This document shows, in pieces, positions 28,320-37,400 of a DNA stretch of 64,000 nucleotides. The notes beneath the pieces are model-generated. The model was not told where the DNA came from. It was given only the letters and a program-made list of their open reading frames with translations, and ran no database searches. Within the stretch, counting starts at the first letter, position 1, and the number at the start of each line of letters is the position of its first letter. Source of the stretch: Mycobacterium sp. ITM-2016-00316 (GTDB lineage Bacteria > Actinomycetota > Actinomycetes > Mycobacteriales > Mycobacteriaceae). The stretch is from positions 4,340,001 through 4,404,000 of the forward strand of contig NZ_CP134398.1 in the NCBI RefSeq assembly GCF_002968335.2, in the 5' to 3' direction. The position numbers and the translations under genes are program-made.

Positions 28320-28364
28320 AGCCCTTTGTCGTACTCATAAGACATGACAGCTGATATGTCTCAT
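28309..28364 (+). promoter_or_regulatory. Palindromic operator over the cyp130 start, likely TetR site
   Basis: ATAAGACAT (28337-28345) and ATGTCTCAT (28356-28364) form an inverted repeat with 8 of 9 matching positions and a 10-base spacer. The left arm overlaps the -10 region and start codon of cyp130 (ATG 28344). A -35-like TTGACA lies at 28309-28314, 17 bases before TACTCA. The site is well placed for repression by the TetR protein encoded downstream in the same operon. Confidence 0.6.
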
Positions 28365-29579
28365 AGGGCTCCGGCCGTGTTCCGGCTCGGCACCCCCGAA
28401 AGCTGGCCGGATCCCTTCGGCATGTACCGCGCGCTGCGCGACCACGACCCGGTGCATCACGTCCCGACCGACGACCCGGACCACGACTACTACGTGATGT
28501 CCCGGCACGCCGACATCTTCGCCGCCGCGCGTGACCACCAGACCTTCTCCTCGGCGCAGGGCCTGACCGTCAACTACGGCGAGCTGGAAATGATCGGCCT
28601 GGCCGACAATCCGCCGATGGTCATGCAGGATCCGCCGGTGCACACCGAGTTCCGCAAGCTCGTCTCACGGGGGTTCACCCCCCGGCAGGTGGAATCCGTG
28701 GAACCGAAGGTCCGCGAATACGTCATCGAACGCATCGAGAAATTGCGTGCGAACGGCGGCGGGGACATCGTGGCGGAGCTGTTCAAACCGCTGCCGTCCA
28801 TGGTGGTGGCGCACTATCTGGGCGTGCCCGAGGAAGACCGCGGCCAGTTCGACGGCTGGACCGACGCCATCGTGGCGGCCAATACCTCCGAGGGCGGTAT
28901 CGGCGGCGCGCTGGAGACCCTCGGCGATGCGCTCGGCGGGATGATGGCCTACTTCACTGCACTCATCGAACGCCGGCGCACCGAGCCGGCCGACGACACG
29001 GTGTCGCACCTGGTGGCCGCCGGCGTGGGAGCCGACGGTGACATCGCCGGCGTGCTGTCCATCCTGGCGTTCACCTTCACCATGGTGACCGGAGGCAATG
29101 ACACCACGACCGGAATGCTGGGCGGTTCGGTGCAACTGCTGCACCGCAACCCCGAACAGCGCCGCATGCTGGTCGAAAACCCGGAACTCATACCGGATTC
29201 CGTCGACGAGTTCCTGCGGCTCACCTCGCCCGTGCAGGGCCTGGCCCGCACCGCCACCCGCGATGTCACCGTCGCCGAAACCACCATCCCGGCGGGGCGC
29301 CGGGTGCTGCTGTTGTACGGCTCCGGCAATCGTGACGAACGCCAGTACGGCCCGGATGCCGCCGAACTGGACATCACCCGCAAACCGCGCAACATCCTGA
29401 CGTTCAGCCACGGCGCGCATCACTGCCTGGGCGCGGCGGCCGCCCGCATGCAGTCGCGCGTCGCGCTGGAGGAACTACTCACCCGCATACCGGATTTCGA
29501 GGTCGACGAGGACAACGTCGTGTGGGCCGGCGGCAGCTATGTGCGACGCCCGCTGGCGGTGCCGTTCAGGGTGATCTGA
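28344..29579 (+). CDS. cyp130: Cytochrome P450 CYP130 type
   Basis: A 411-residue P450. The heme-ligand loop is FSHGAHHCLGAAAARMQ with Cys 361; the oxygen-activation helix reads GGNDTTTGML; the ExxR motif is within DEFLRLTSP. The N-terminal segment MYRALRDHDPVHHV matches M. tuberculosis CYP130 (Rv1256c) in my memory. It needs a ferredoxin and reductase, neither of which is adjacent. The natural substrate is unknown; the M. tuberculosis enzyme demethylates dextromethorphan and binds azoles. Its stop overlaps the start of the TetR gene (TGATG), giving a cyp-regulator operon. Confidence 0.9.
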   Translation: MTADMSHRAPAVFRLGTPESWPDPFGMYRALRDHDPVHHVPTDDPDHDYYVMSRHADIFAAARDHQTFSSAQGLTVNYGELEMIGLADNPPMVMQDPPVHTEFRKLVSRGFTPRQVESVEPKVREYVIERIEKLRANGGGDIVAELFKPLPSMVVAHYLGVPEEDRGQFDGWTDAIVAANTSEGGIGGALETLGDALGGMMAYFTALIERRRTEPADDTVSHLVAAGVGADGDIAGVLSILAFTFTMVTGGNDTTTGMLGGSVQLLHRNPEQRRMLVENPELIPDSVDEFLRLTSPVQGLARTATRDVTVAETTIPAGRRVLLLYGSGNRDERQYGPDAAELDITRKPRNILTFSHGAHHCLGAAAARMQSRVALEELLTRIPDFEVDEDNVVWAGGSYVRRPLAVPFRVI

Positions 29580-30169
29580 TGGGGACCGACTGGCTGGCCG
29601 AGCGACGCACCGAGGCTGCCGCCGAACGCATCCTGGACGCCGCCGAGGACCTGTTCGCCGAGCACGATGCGGCGGCGGTGGGGATGAACGAGATCGCCCG
29701 TGCCGCGGGCTGTTCGCGGGCCACGCTCTACCGCTACTTCGAGAACCGTGATGTGCTCTACACCGCCTATGTGCACCGGGAGACCCACCGACTGTTCGGC
29801 GAGATCGGCGAGCGACTCACCGGGGTGACCGATCCGCACGAGAGGGTCATCGAAGGTGCGCTTGCCGCTCTGCAGCGGGTGCGTGAAACCCCTTCGCTCG
29901 CTTCGTGGTTCGCCAGCACCGCCCGTCCCATCGGTGGCGAGATGGGTGAGCGCTCAGATGTGATCCGAGTGCTGACCGAGGCGTTCCTCGCCTCGATGGG
30001 CGAGCAAGGCCACCTCGAACAGGGCAATGTGGAACTACGGGCGCGCTGGCTGGTGCGGGTGCTGATCTCGCTGCTGCAGTTTCCCGGCCGCGACGAGGCC
30101 GACGAACGCATCATGCTCGACACGTTCGTGGTGCCATTGGTGGCCGTCGCGCCTCAGGCCGCCCAGTAG
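29579..30169 (+). CDS. TetR-family regulator of the cyp130 operon (Rv1255c type)
   Basis: A 196-residue TetR protein. The N-terminal DNA-binding domain (about 15-60) has MNEIARAAGCSRATLYRYFENRDVL. The C-terminal ligand and dimer domain is helical. The ATG at 29579 shares its A with the cyp130 stop; an upstream in-frame ATG inside cyp130 (29522) is rejected. The gene is probably autoregulated through the palindrome at 28337-28364. In M. tuberculosis Rv1255c sits in the same place. Its 3' end overlaps the convergent siderophore-reductase gene by 16 bases. Confidence 0.9.
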   Translation: MGTDWLAERRTEAAAERILDAAEDLFAEHDAAAVGMNEIARAAGCSRATLYRYFENRDVLYTAYVHRETHRLFGEIGERLTGVTDPHERVIEGALAALQRVRETPSLASWFASTARPIGGEMGERSDVIRVLTEAFLASMGEQGHLEQGNVELRARWLVRVLISLLQFPGRDEADERIMLDTFVVPLVAVAPQAAQ

Positions 30170-30867
30170 GCCCGGGCCTTCACGGATTTGCGCGGGATCT
30201 TGTAGTCCTCGCGCAGCACCCGGGCGACCGCCCGGGTGGTCCGGTTGTCACAGGCCACCCAGCCGAAATGGTCCGGGGCATCAAAGGCCGCCGCGGCCAC
30301 CGCGTCCACCAGTGCGCCGCCGTCATCCACGCGGTCAACCCACGTCACATCGGCTCTGCCGGTGGGCAACTCGCGATCGTCATCATGCGAGGACTCCAGG
30401 AAGACCTGGGCGGGGGCATCACCGATGGCCTCCAGCAGGGAGTTGATGGCCGGCAGTGACGCCGTGTCGCCGACGATGACGTAACCGGCCGGCGCCGGTT
30501 CCGGGATGGCGAAATCGCTGCCCAGCACCGTCACCTCCAGGGTGTCGCCGGCCCGCGCCTCGCGCGCCCAGCGCGTCGCGACCCCGTCGTGCATGGCGAA
30601 GTCGATATCGACGGTGCCGGCCTCGGGATCCGGGTTGACCAGGGTGTAGCCCCGCTGGTGCGAACGCGAGCCGTCCGGGAACCAGCCGCGCACCCACATC
30701 GTCGGGTGGATCGGACGCTCGGTGAGCAGTTCGGGCCCGGCGAAGTGCAGACGCAGAAAGTTCGGGGTGATCGCGGTGCGGCCGGTGACCGTGAGTTCGT
30801 AGTCGCCGCCCCGCCACAGCTTGACCAGTACACCTTCGATACCGCGTTGCGGCTTGAGATCGATCAT
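30154..30867 (-). CDS. Siderophore-interacting FAD reductase (stand-alone SIP)
   Basis: A 237-residue reductase of the ViuB/SIP family. The flavin motif is R-G-Y-T-L-V, with GSDFAIPEP and VIVGDTASLPAINSLLE in the NAD(P)H-binding half and a C-terminal YKIPRKSVKARAYW. It is predicted to reduce ferric siderophores in the cytoplasm. ATG 30867 has GGAGG 5 bases upstream and is favoured over the in-frame ATG six codons earlier (30885). An IdeR box lies 20-38 bases before it. The protein is similar in layout to the N-terminal domain of IrtA but only moderately alike in sequence, so it is a separate iron-release enzyme and not a recent copy. Confidence 0.9.
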   Translation of the reverse strand: MIDLKPQRGIEGVLVKLWRGGDYELTVTGRTAITPNFLRLHFAGPELLTERPIHPTMWVRGWFPDGSRSHQRGYTLVNPDPEAGTVDIDFAMHDGVATRWAREARAGDTLEVTVLGSDFAIPEPAPAGYVIVGDTASLPAINSLLEAIGDAPAQVFLESSHDDDRELPTGRADVTWVDRVDDGGALVDAVAAAAFDAPDHFGWVACDNRTTRAVARVLREDYKIPRKSVKARAYWAA

Positions 30868-30886
30868 CGTCCCTCCTCGGCTCAAC

Positions 30887-30905
30887 TTAGGTTAGCTTAG
30901 CCTAA
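30887..30905 (-). promoter_or_regulatory. IdeR iron box upstream of the SIP gene
   Basis: TTAGGTTAGCTTAGCCTAA matches the IdeR consensus at 16 of 19 positions. It lies 20 bases upstream of the SIP start and 24 bases beyond the end of the acyltransferase gene, so it can only serve the SIP gene. Iron-replete IdeR should repress this promoter. Confidence 0.9.
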
Positions 30906-30928
30906 CTTGAGCCGAGTCGGTCTTGTGG

Positions 30929-32080
30929 TCAGTCGCGTACCCGGGTGAAGCGATGCAGTAACCAGGCCAGCGGAACGGTCGCCACCATGGTGCCGAGGAA
31001 CAGCGCCGTCATCGATCCGGTGTAGACCGGGTCGCGCAGGATCTCGACCATCACCAGCTCCATGATGATCAGGTGGATCAGGAAGATCTCATAGGAGATC
31101 TCGCCGAGGAACACCATGGGCCTACTGGCCAGCAGCCGCGAATACCAGCCCTTGTCCCCGGCCCGGGTGGGTCCGGGCAGGGCCAGCGGCGCCACCACCA
31201 GGGTGGCGATGCCGGCGTAGAAGATCGTCTTGACGATGGCCTCGCTCAGCAACGCCGGCGAGGTGGTCGGCTCCCCCGCGATCGGGGTCGAGGCGATGAA
31301 ATAGCTGACCACCGCCAGCGGGATGCACACCATGGCGTAGGCCCGTGCACCCCTGGCCTCCAGCACCGCCAGCAGCATCCCGCCGACGAACCAGGCCAGA
31401 TACGTCGGCAACCAGAGCCGCGCGCCGTCGGGCAGGAAATCGGTGGTGTGCACCAGCACCAGCCAGCCCGGGCTGACCGCGAACAGCACGGCGAGCCCGA
31501 AGTACAGCAGCCCCGGGCGCCACCTGCGCCGGCACAGCAGGACCAGCAGCAGCCAGGCCAGCGCGGGCAGGGCCACGTAGAACGCGGCCTCGACCGCCAG
31601 GCTCCACATCTGGGTGAGGCCCTGGTGCAGGAACCGGTAGACGTAGTTGTCGGCGTAGATATGGGTCAGAGAAAGGTTGCGCAGCAACCCTTCCCAAGTA
31701 TGTCCGGGGTTCGGTCCGGCATGCCGGAAGTGGTACAGCGCGTAGGCGGCCAGCACGGTGACCGCGTAGGCGGGCATGATCCGGCGCACCCGGTGCCAGG
31801 CGTACCGGCGCACCGATGGCGGTGCGGAACCTGAGGCGGCGGCCTTCACCCAGGGCCGGAACAGCAGGAACCCGGAGAGCACGAAGAAGATCGGCACACC
31901 GATCTCGGCACGCGAGAGCGCCAGGCCGGTGTAGCCCTGCGGATACTTCCCCGTGGTGTACGCGGCATGGGTGAGCACCACTAGCAGAGCGGCGACGGCA
32001 CGGACACCGGTGAGCGCAGCGACCCGATCGGTGGTCGAGACGGACTCCAGACCACCCTGGGCTTGTTGTTGCGCCGTCAC
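30929..32080 (-). CDS. Acyltransferase 3 family membrane protein (Rv1254 type)
   Basis: A 383-residue integral membrane O-acyltransferase with about ten predicted helices. Typical features are LTGVRAVAALLVVLTHAAYTTG at the start (catalytic histidine in the LTHA segment), VPIFFVLSGFLLFRPW and the RRIMPAY loop. Such enzymes acylate sugars or lipids of the envelope. GTG 32080 overlaps the stop of the DEAD-box gene by 4 bases (GTGA), so the two are an operon, as Rv1253-Rv1254 in M. tuberculosis. The acceptor is unknown. Confidence 0.88.
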   Translation of the reverse strand: MTAQQQAQGGLESVSTTDRVAALTGVRAVAALLVVLTHAAYTTGKYPQGYTGLALSRAEIGVPIFFVLSGFLLFRPWVKAAASGSAPPSVRRYAWHRVRRIMPAYAVTVLAAYALYHFRHAGPNPGHTWEGLLRNLSLTHIYADNYVYRFLHQGLTQMWSLAVEAAFYVALPALAWLLLVLLCRRRWRPGLLYFGLAVLFAVSPGWLVLVHTTDFLPDGARLWLPTYLAWFVGGMLLAVLEARGARAYAMVCIPLAVVSYFIASTPIAGEPTTSPALLSEAIVKTIFYAGIATLVVAPLALPGPTRAGDKGWYSRLLASRPMVFLGEISYEIFLIHLIIMELVMVEILRDPVYTGSMTALFLGTMVATVPLAWLLHRFTRVRD

Positions 32081-33765
32081 GAGTCCTTGCGACGGGGCTT
32101 GCTGCTCCGTTCCGGTTGCAGGTTGATCAGGACGCCCTGGATGCGGGTGTTCTCCAGCGCTTTGTAGACCTTGCCGGGCAGGTTGGCGGGCAGTTCCACC
32201 AGCGAGTGATCGACCTTGATGGCGATGTGGCCGAAGTCGCTGCGGTGCAGGCCGCCCTCGTTGGCGATGGCGCCGACGATGGCACCGGGCATGACCTTGT
32301 GCCGCTTGCCGACCGCGATGCGGTAGGTCGCCAGATCGCTGCGGGTGCTGTGCTTCTTGCGCCCCGGCCCGTCCTCGCGTGGCGCGCGTTCCTCGCGCTC
32401 GCGGCGCTTCTCCGGCGGCGGCTCGGTCATCAGGAAGGCCTCGCCGTCCCTCGATTCCAGCGCCAGCGCGGCCGCGATATCGGCGATCGGCACATCGTGG
32501 TCGCGCTCGTAGTCCTCGATGAGCCTGCGGAACAGTTCGATCCCCGGCGCATTGAGCGCATCGCTGATCGAGTCGTTGAATTTCGCCACCCGCTGGGCGT
32601 TGACGTCGTCGACGCTGGGCAGTTCGATCTCGATCAGCTTCTGTCGGCTGATCCGCTCGATCGACTTCAGCAGATGGCGTTCCCGCGGGGAGACGAACAG
32701 CAGCGCGGTGCCGGAGCGGCCCGCCCGGCCCGTACGACCGATGCGGTGCACATAGGACTCCGGGTCGTGCGGGATGTCGTAGTTGAGCACATAGGTAATC
32801 CGGTCGACGTCCAGACCACGGGCCGCGACGTCGGTGGCCACCAGGATGTCGATGCCCTTGGCGCCGCCCGATTTGAGATTGGCGATGGTCCGTTCGCGCT
32901 GCGCCTGCGCGATGTCACCGTTGATGGCGGCCGCGGAGAACCCGCGCGCCCGCAGCTTCTCGGCGACCTCCTCGGTGGCCTGCTTGGTGCGCACGAAGAT
33001 GATCATCGCGTCGAATTCTTCGACCTCCAGAACCCGGGTCAGCGCGTCCATCTTGCGGCGGCCGTCGACCTGGATGAAGCGCTGGGTGATGTTCTCCGCG
33101 GTCGCCGTCTTGGTCTTGACCTTGACCTCGACGGCGTCCTGCAGGTACTTGCTGGTGATCTTGCGGATGGCCGGCGGCATGGTCGCCGAGAACAGCGCGA
33201 CCTGCTTGTACTCGGGAGTGCCCTCAAGGATGCGTTCGACATCCTCGGCGAAGCCCATCTGCAGCATCTCGTCGGCCTCATCGAGCACCAGGTAGTCCAG
33301 GTGCGAGAGGTCGAGGCTGCCTTTGTCCAGGTGGTCGATGACGCGGCCGGGCGTGCCGACCACGACCTGCGCGCCCCGCTTGAGCCCCGCCAGCTGCGGT
33401 CCGTACGGAGAGCCGCCGTAGATCGGCAGCACGTTGACACTAAGGTGCGCGCCGTAACGGCTGAAAGCCTCTGCGACCTGCAGTGCCAGCTCCCGGGTGG
33501 GGGCCAGCACCAAGGCCTGGGTGTGCCTGCTGTTCGGGTCGAGTTTGGACAGGATCGGGATCGCGAAGGCCGCGGTCTTGCCCGTTCCGGTTTGGGCAAG
33601 GCCGACCACATCGGAGCCGGCCATCATGGCCGGAATGGTGGCCGCCTGGATCGCCGACGGCGACTCGTAGCCGACGTCGGAGACGGCCTGCAGCACCGCG
33701 GGGTGAATTTGCAGGTCAGCGAAGGTCACTTCGGCAGCGGGGGTGGGTTCATCAGGCGACGTCAT
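32077..33765 (-). CDS. deaD: ATP-dependent RNA helicase, DEAD-box (DeaD/CsdA type)
   Basis: A 562-residue DEAD-box helicase. Motifs in order: Q-motif region FADLQIHPAVLQAV, motif I AQTGTGKT (K63), APTRELALQ, TPGRVIDHL, motif II D-E-A-D in VLDEADEML, motif III SATMP, then ATDVAARGLDV and HRIGRTGRAG. The C-terminal ~120 residues hold a charged segment and a DbpA-like RNA-binding domain (YRIAVGKRHKVMPGAIVGAIANE). It remodels structured RNA, notably in ribosome assembly and at low temperature. It is divergent from lprE and coupled to the acyltransferase downstream. Confidence 0.93.
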   Translation of the reverse strand: MTSPDEPTPAAEVTFADLQIHPAVLQAVSDVGYESPSAIQAATIPAMMAGSDVVGLAQTGTGKTAAFAIPILSKLDPNSRHTQALVLAPTRELALQVAEAFSRYGAHLSVNVLPIYGGSPYGPQLAGLKRGAQVVVGTPGRVIDHLDKGSLDLSHLDYLVLDEADEMLQMGFAEDVERILEGTPEYKQVALFSATMPPAIRKITSKYLQDAVEVKVKTKTATAENITQRFIQVDGRRKMDALTRVLEVEEFDAMIIFVRTKQATEEVAEKLRARGFSAAAINGDIAQAQRERTIANLKSGGAKGIDILVATDVAARGLDVDRITYVLNYDIPHDPESYVHRIGRTGRAGRSGTALLFVSPRERHLLKSIERISRQKLIEIELPSVDDVNAQRVAKFNDSISDALNAPGIELFRRLIEDYERDHDVPIADIAAALALESRDGEAFLMTEPPPEKRREREERAPREDGPGRKKHSTRSDLATYRIAVGKRHKVMPGAIVGAIANEGGLHRSDFGHIAIKVDHSLVELPANLPGKVYKALENTRIQGVLINLQPERSSKPRRKDS

Positions 33766-33846
33766 TTCAAGAGCAGTCTAGAGCGTGACCGGGCATGGGC
33801 CGGACGGAAGGCCGTCACCGGTACGGTTCGATCTTGTGAGGTGCTT

Positions 33847-34404
33847 GTGTTGAGAGCTCCAGTCCTGGCAGCCGCCCCCATTCTGGCCCTGCTGCTGGCG
33901 GCGTGTGGGTCCAGCGATTCCACGGTCTCCAAGACCCCGGACGACCGTCCGACTGCGGCCGCACCGGCCAGCACGACCGTCGCCGCGCCCGTGCCGCCGC
34001 CCCCGCCCACGGCGACCCCCGCACCCGATCCGTGCGCGGTGAATCTTGCCGCCCCGGAGATCGCGCGGGCGGTGTCCGCGCTGCCCAAGGACCCCCGCAG
34101 CAACCAACCGTGGAGCCCGGAACCGTTGGCGGGCAACTACAACGAGTGCGCCCCGCTGTCGGTGGTGATCGTCAAGGCCAACACCAACGCCGAAAACGCC
34201 AACACCCGCGCGGTGATGTTCCACCTCGGTAAGTTCATCCCGACCGGCGTGCCCGACACCTACGGGTTCAACGACATCGACCAGACCAACAGCACCGGTG
34301 ACACCATCGCCCTGAAGTTCACCGGTGGTGTGCCCGGGCTCGACAGCGTCGTGCGGTTCCGCTGGAACGGCAACGGTGTGGAGCTGATCGGCAACACCGG
34401 CTGA
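33847..34404 (+). CDS. lprE: LprE lipoprotein
   Basis: A 185-residue lipoprotein with lipobox L-A-A-C (Cys 20). A Pro/Ala/Thr-rich spacer precedes a conserved domain: DPCAVNLAAPEIARAVS, LAGNYNECAPLSVVIVKANT, RAVMFHLGKFIPTGVPDTYGF and FRWNGNGVELIGNTG, which recalls M. tuberculosis LprE (Rv1252c). GTG 33847 was chosen because GAGG lies 5 bases upstream; GTG 33841 and TTG 33850 are alternatives that change only the n-region. The large open frame upstream is the shadow of the divergent helicase gene. Its function in the envelope is not assigned here. Confidence 0.85.
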   Translation: MLRAPVLAAAPILALLLAACGSSDSTVSKTPDDRPTAAAPASTTVAAPVPPPPPTATPAPDPCAVNLAAPEIARAVSALPKDPRSNQPWSPEPLAGNYNECAPLSVVIVKANTNAENANTRAVMFHLGKFIPTGVPDTYGFNDIDQTNSTGDTIALKFTGGVPGLDSVVRFRWNGNGVELIGNTG

Positions 34405-34417
34405 CACCGCCCGCCCC

Positions 34418-34437
34418 GAGCACGTGTGTCGGTGCTC
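34418..34437. terminator. Short hairpin after lprE
   Basis: GAGCAC (34418-34423) pairs with GTGCTC (34432-34437) across an 8-base loop, 14 bases after the lprE stop. The stem is only 6 bp and is not followed by a U tract. It lies within the 50 bases before the next gene, so termination is at best partial. Confidence 0.35.
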
Positions 34438-34454
34438 TCCCCTAGCCTGGGTCC

Positions 34455-37400
34455 GTGTTCGTCGCTGAGGGTCGTGTCATCTACAGCGCCTCCGACCTCG
34501 CAGCCGCCGCGCGTTGCGAATACGCGCTGCTGCGCTCCTTCGACGCCCACCTCGGTTGGGGCCCGCGCGTCTCCACCGACGACGACCTGCTGGCCCGCAC
34601 GGCCGATCTCGGCCACGAGCACGAGCAGCGCCACCTCGCCGAGATCCGCCAGGACACCGAGGTCACGGTGATCGGGCGGCCCGCCTACACGGTGGCCGGT
34701 CTCACCGCCGCCGCCGAGCACACCATGGCCGCCGTCCGCCGGCGCGATCCGGCCATCTATCAGGCCGCCATGTTCGACGGCAGGTTCGCCGGGTTCGCCG
34801 ACTTCCTGACCTTGGAACAAGACTCCGGGGGCCAGCGCTACCGGCTGCGCGACACCAAGCTGGCCCGCTCGGTGAAGGTGGAGGCGCTGCTGCAGTTGGC
34901 GGCCTACGCCGACGCGTTGGCCACCGCCGACGTCCCGGTCGCCGAGGAGGTCGACCTGGTGCTCGGTGACGGCGCGGTCTCCAGCTACCGGGTCGATGAA
35001 CTGCTGCCGGTCTACCTGCCCCGCCGCGATGCGCTGCAGCGGTTGCTCGACGGGCACCTGGCCGGTGGCGTCGCGGTGTCCTGGGCCGACGCCGTGGTGC
35101 GGGCCTGCTTCCGCTGCCCCGAGTGCAGCGTGCAGGTCAAGGAGTCCGACGACCTGCTCCTGGTCGCCGGCATGCGCACCAGCCAGCGCGCCCGGCTCAT
35201 CGACGCGGGCATCACCACGGTGCACGATCTGGCCGCCCACGACGGGCCCGTCCCCGAACTGTCGAAACGCACCGTCGCCGCGCTCAGCGGGCAGGCCCGC
35301 CTCCAGATCGCCGATCGGGTCGACGGCAAGCCACCCTTCGAGGTCGTCGATGCACAGCCGCTGATGGTGCTGCCCGACGCCGACAAGGGGGACCTGTTCT
35401 TCGATTTCGAGGGCGACCCGCTGTGGACCACCAATGGCCGGGACTGGGGCCTGGAGTACCTCTGGGGCGTCCTGACCGTCACCGACGAGTTCACCCCGTA
35501 CTGGGCGCACGACCGGGCCAGTGAACGTCAGGCGCTGGTCGACTTCCTGGAGATGGTGCGCAAGCGGCGCAGGCGCTACCCGAAGATGCACATTTACCAT
35601 TACGCGGCCTACGAGAAGAGCACCCTGCTCCGGCTGGCCGGACGCTACGGCGTCGGCGAGAACGCGGTGGACGACCTACTGCGCAACGGTGTGCTCGTCG
35701 ACCTCTACCCCTTGGTGCGCAAGAGCATTCGGGTCGGCGCCGAGAGCTACAGCATCAAATACCTCGAACCGCTCTACATGGGCAACGAGCTGCGCAGCGG
35801 CGAGGTCACCACCGCCACCGACTCCATCACCCAGTACGCGAAGTTCTGCGCGCTGGGTGAGCAGGGCCGCACCGACGACGCGCAGGTGGTGCTCAAGGAG
35901 ATCGAGGACTACAACCGGTATGACTGCCGCTCGACCCGTCGGCTTCGGGACTGGCTGGTGGCCAGGGCCATCGAATCGGAGGTGCCCCCGCGCGGCCCAC
36001 AGCCGGTGCGTGCCGACGAAGCCGGGATCACCGCCGAGATCTCCGACGTCCTGAACCGCACGCTGATGAAGTTCGCAGGAGATGGTGTCGAGGAACGCAG
36101 CGCCGAGCAGAGTGCCGTGGCGATGGTCGCCGCGGCGCGCGGCTTCCACAAGCGCGAGGACAAACCGTTCTGGTGGAGCCACTTCGATCGCGTCAACAAT
36201 CCGGTCGACGAATGGTCGGACAACAGTGGCGTGTTCGTCGCCGACGCCGCCGAGGTCGTCAACGACTGGCACCAGCCGCCCAGGGCGCGTAAGCCGCAAC
36301 GGCACATCCGGTTGACCGGCGAACTGGCCAACGGCGAACTCGCCCGTGACATGTACGCCCTTTACGACCCGCCCGCACCGCAGGGGCTGGCCGATGATCC
36401 GGACCGCCGTGCCTTCGGGTCGGTGGCGGTGCTCGAATGCGATGACCCGGAGGTACCGACCGCGGTGATCGTCTGCGAGCGCCAACCCAAGGACGGGGAG
36501 GTCTTCGACCAGTTGCCGTTCGCACTGACACCGGGCCCGCCGATCAACACCCGCCCGCTTCAGGAGTCCATCGATGCCACAGCGGCTTTGGTGGCCGCCG
36601 GGCTGCCCGCCCTGCCGGCCGACGCGGTGACCGATGTGCTGCTGCGCAGGCCGCCGCGGACCGTCAGCGGGGATCCGCTGCCGCGGCCGGGCACCCCGGC
36701 CGACAACGCCGAGGCCATCACCGCCGCGCTGCTCGACCTCGATTCGTCGTATCTGGCCGTGCACGGCCCGCCCGGGACGGGTAAGACGTTCACCTCGGCC
36801 GCGGTGATCGCGCGCCTGGTCGCCGAGCACCGGTGGCGGGTCGGGGTGGTCGCGCAATCACATGCGGTGGTGGAGAACCTGCTCGACGGCGTGGTCGCCG
36901 CCGGTGCCGACCCGCAGCGCGTCGGCAAGAAGAAGGGCCGCGAGGGCGCGGCGTGGAGCCAGATCGCCGAGAAGGACTACCCGGCCTTCATCGCCGCGGA
37001 CGGCGGCTGTGTGATCGGCGGCACCGCATGGGATTTCGCCAACGACGCGCGGGTGCCGCGGCAGAGTCTCGACCTGCTGGTCGTCGAGGAAGCCGGGCAG
37101 TTCAACCTCGCCAACACCATCGCGGTGGCCTCCGCCGCGCGCAACCTGCTGCTGCTCGGCGACCCGCAGCAGCTGCCCCAGGTCAGCCAGGGCACCCACC
37201 CCGAACCGGTCAACGAATCGGCGCTGGGCTGGCTGGTGGAAGGCCACCACACGCTGCCGCCGGAGCGCGGGTACTTCCTGGAGGTGTCCTACCGGATGCA
37301 TCCCGATGTGTGCCGGCCGGTGTCCCAGCTGTCCTATGACGGCCGGCTGCAGGCCTACGAGGAGGTCAGCGCGGCGCGGCGCCTCGACGGTGTCGCGCCC

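Noticed and set aside
32116..33840. Long plus-strand frame leading into lprE
   Set aside because: It is the shadow of the DEAD-box gene. The real lprE begins at its lipobox-bearing signal peptide near 33847.
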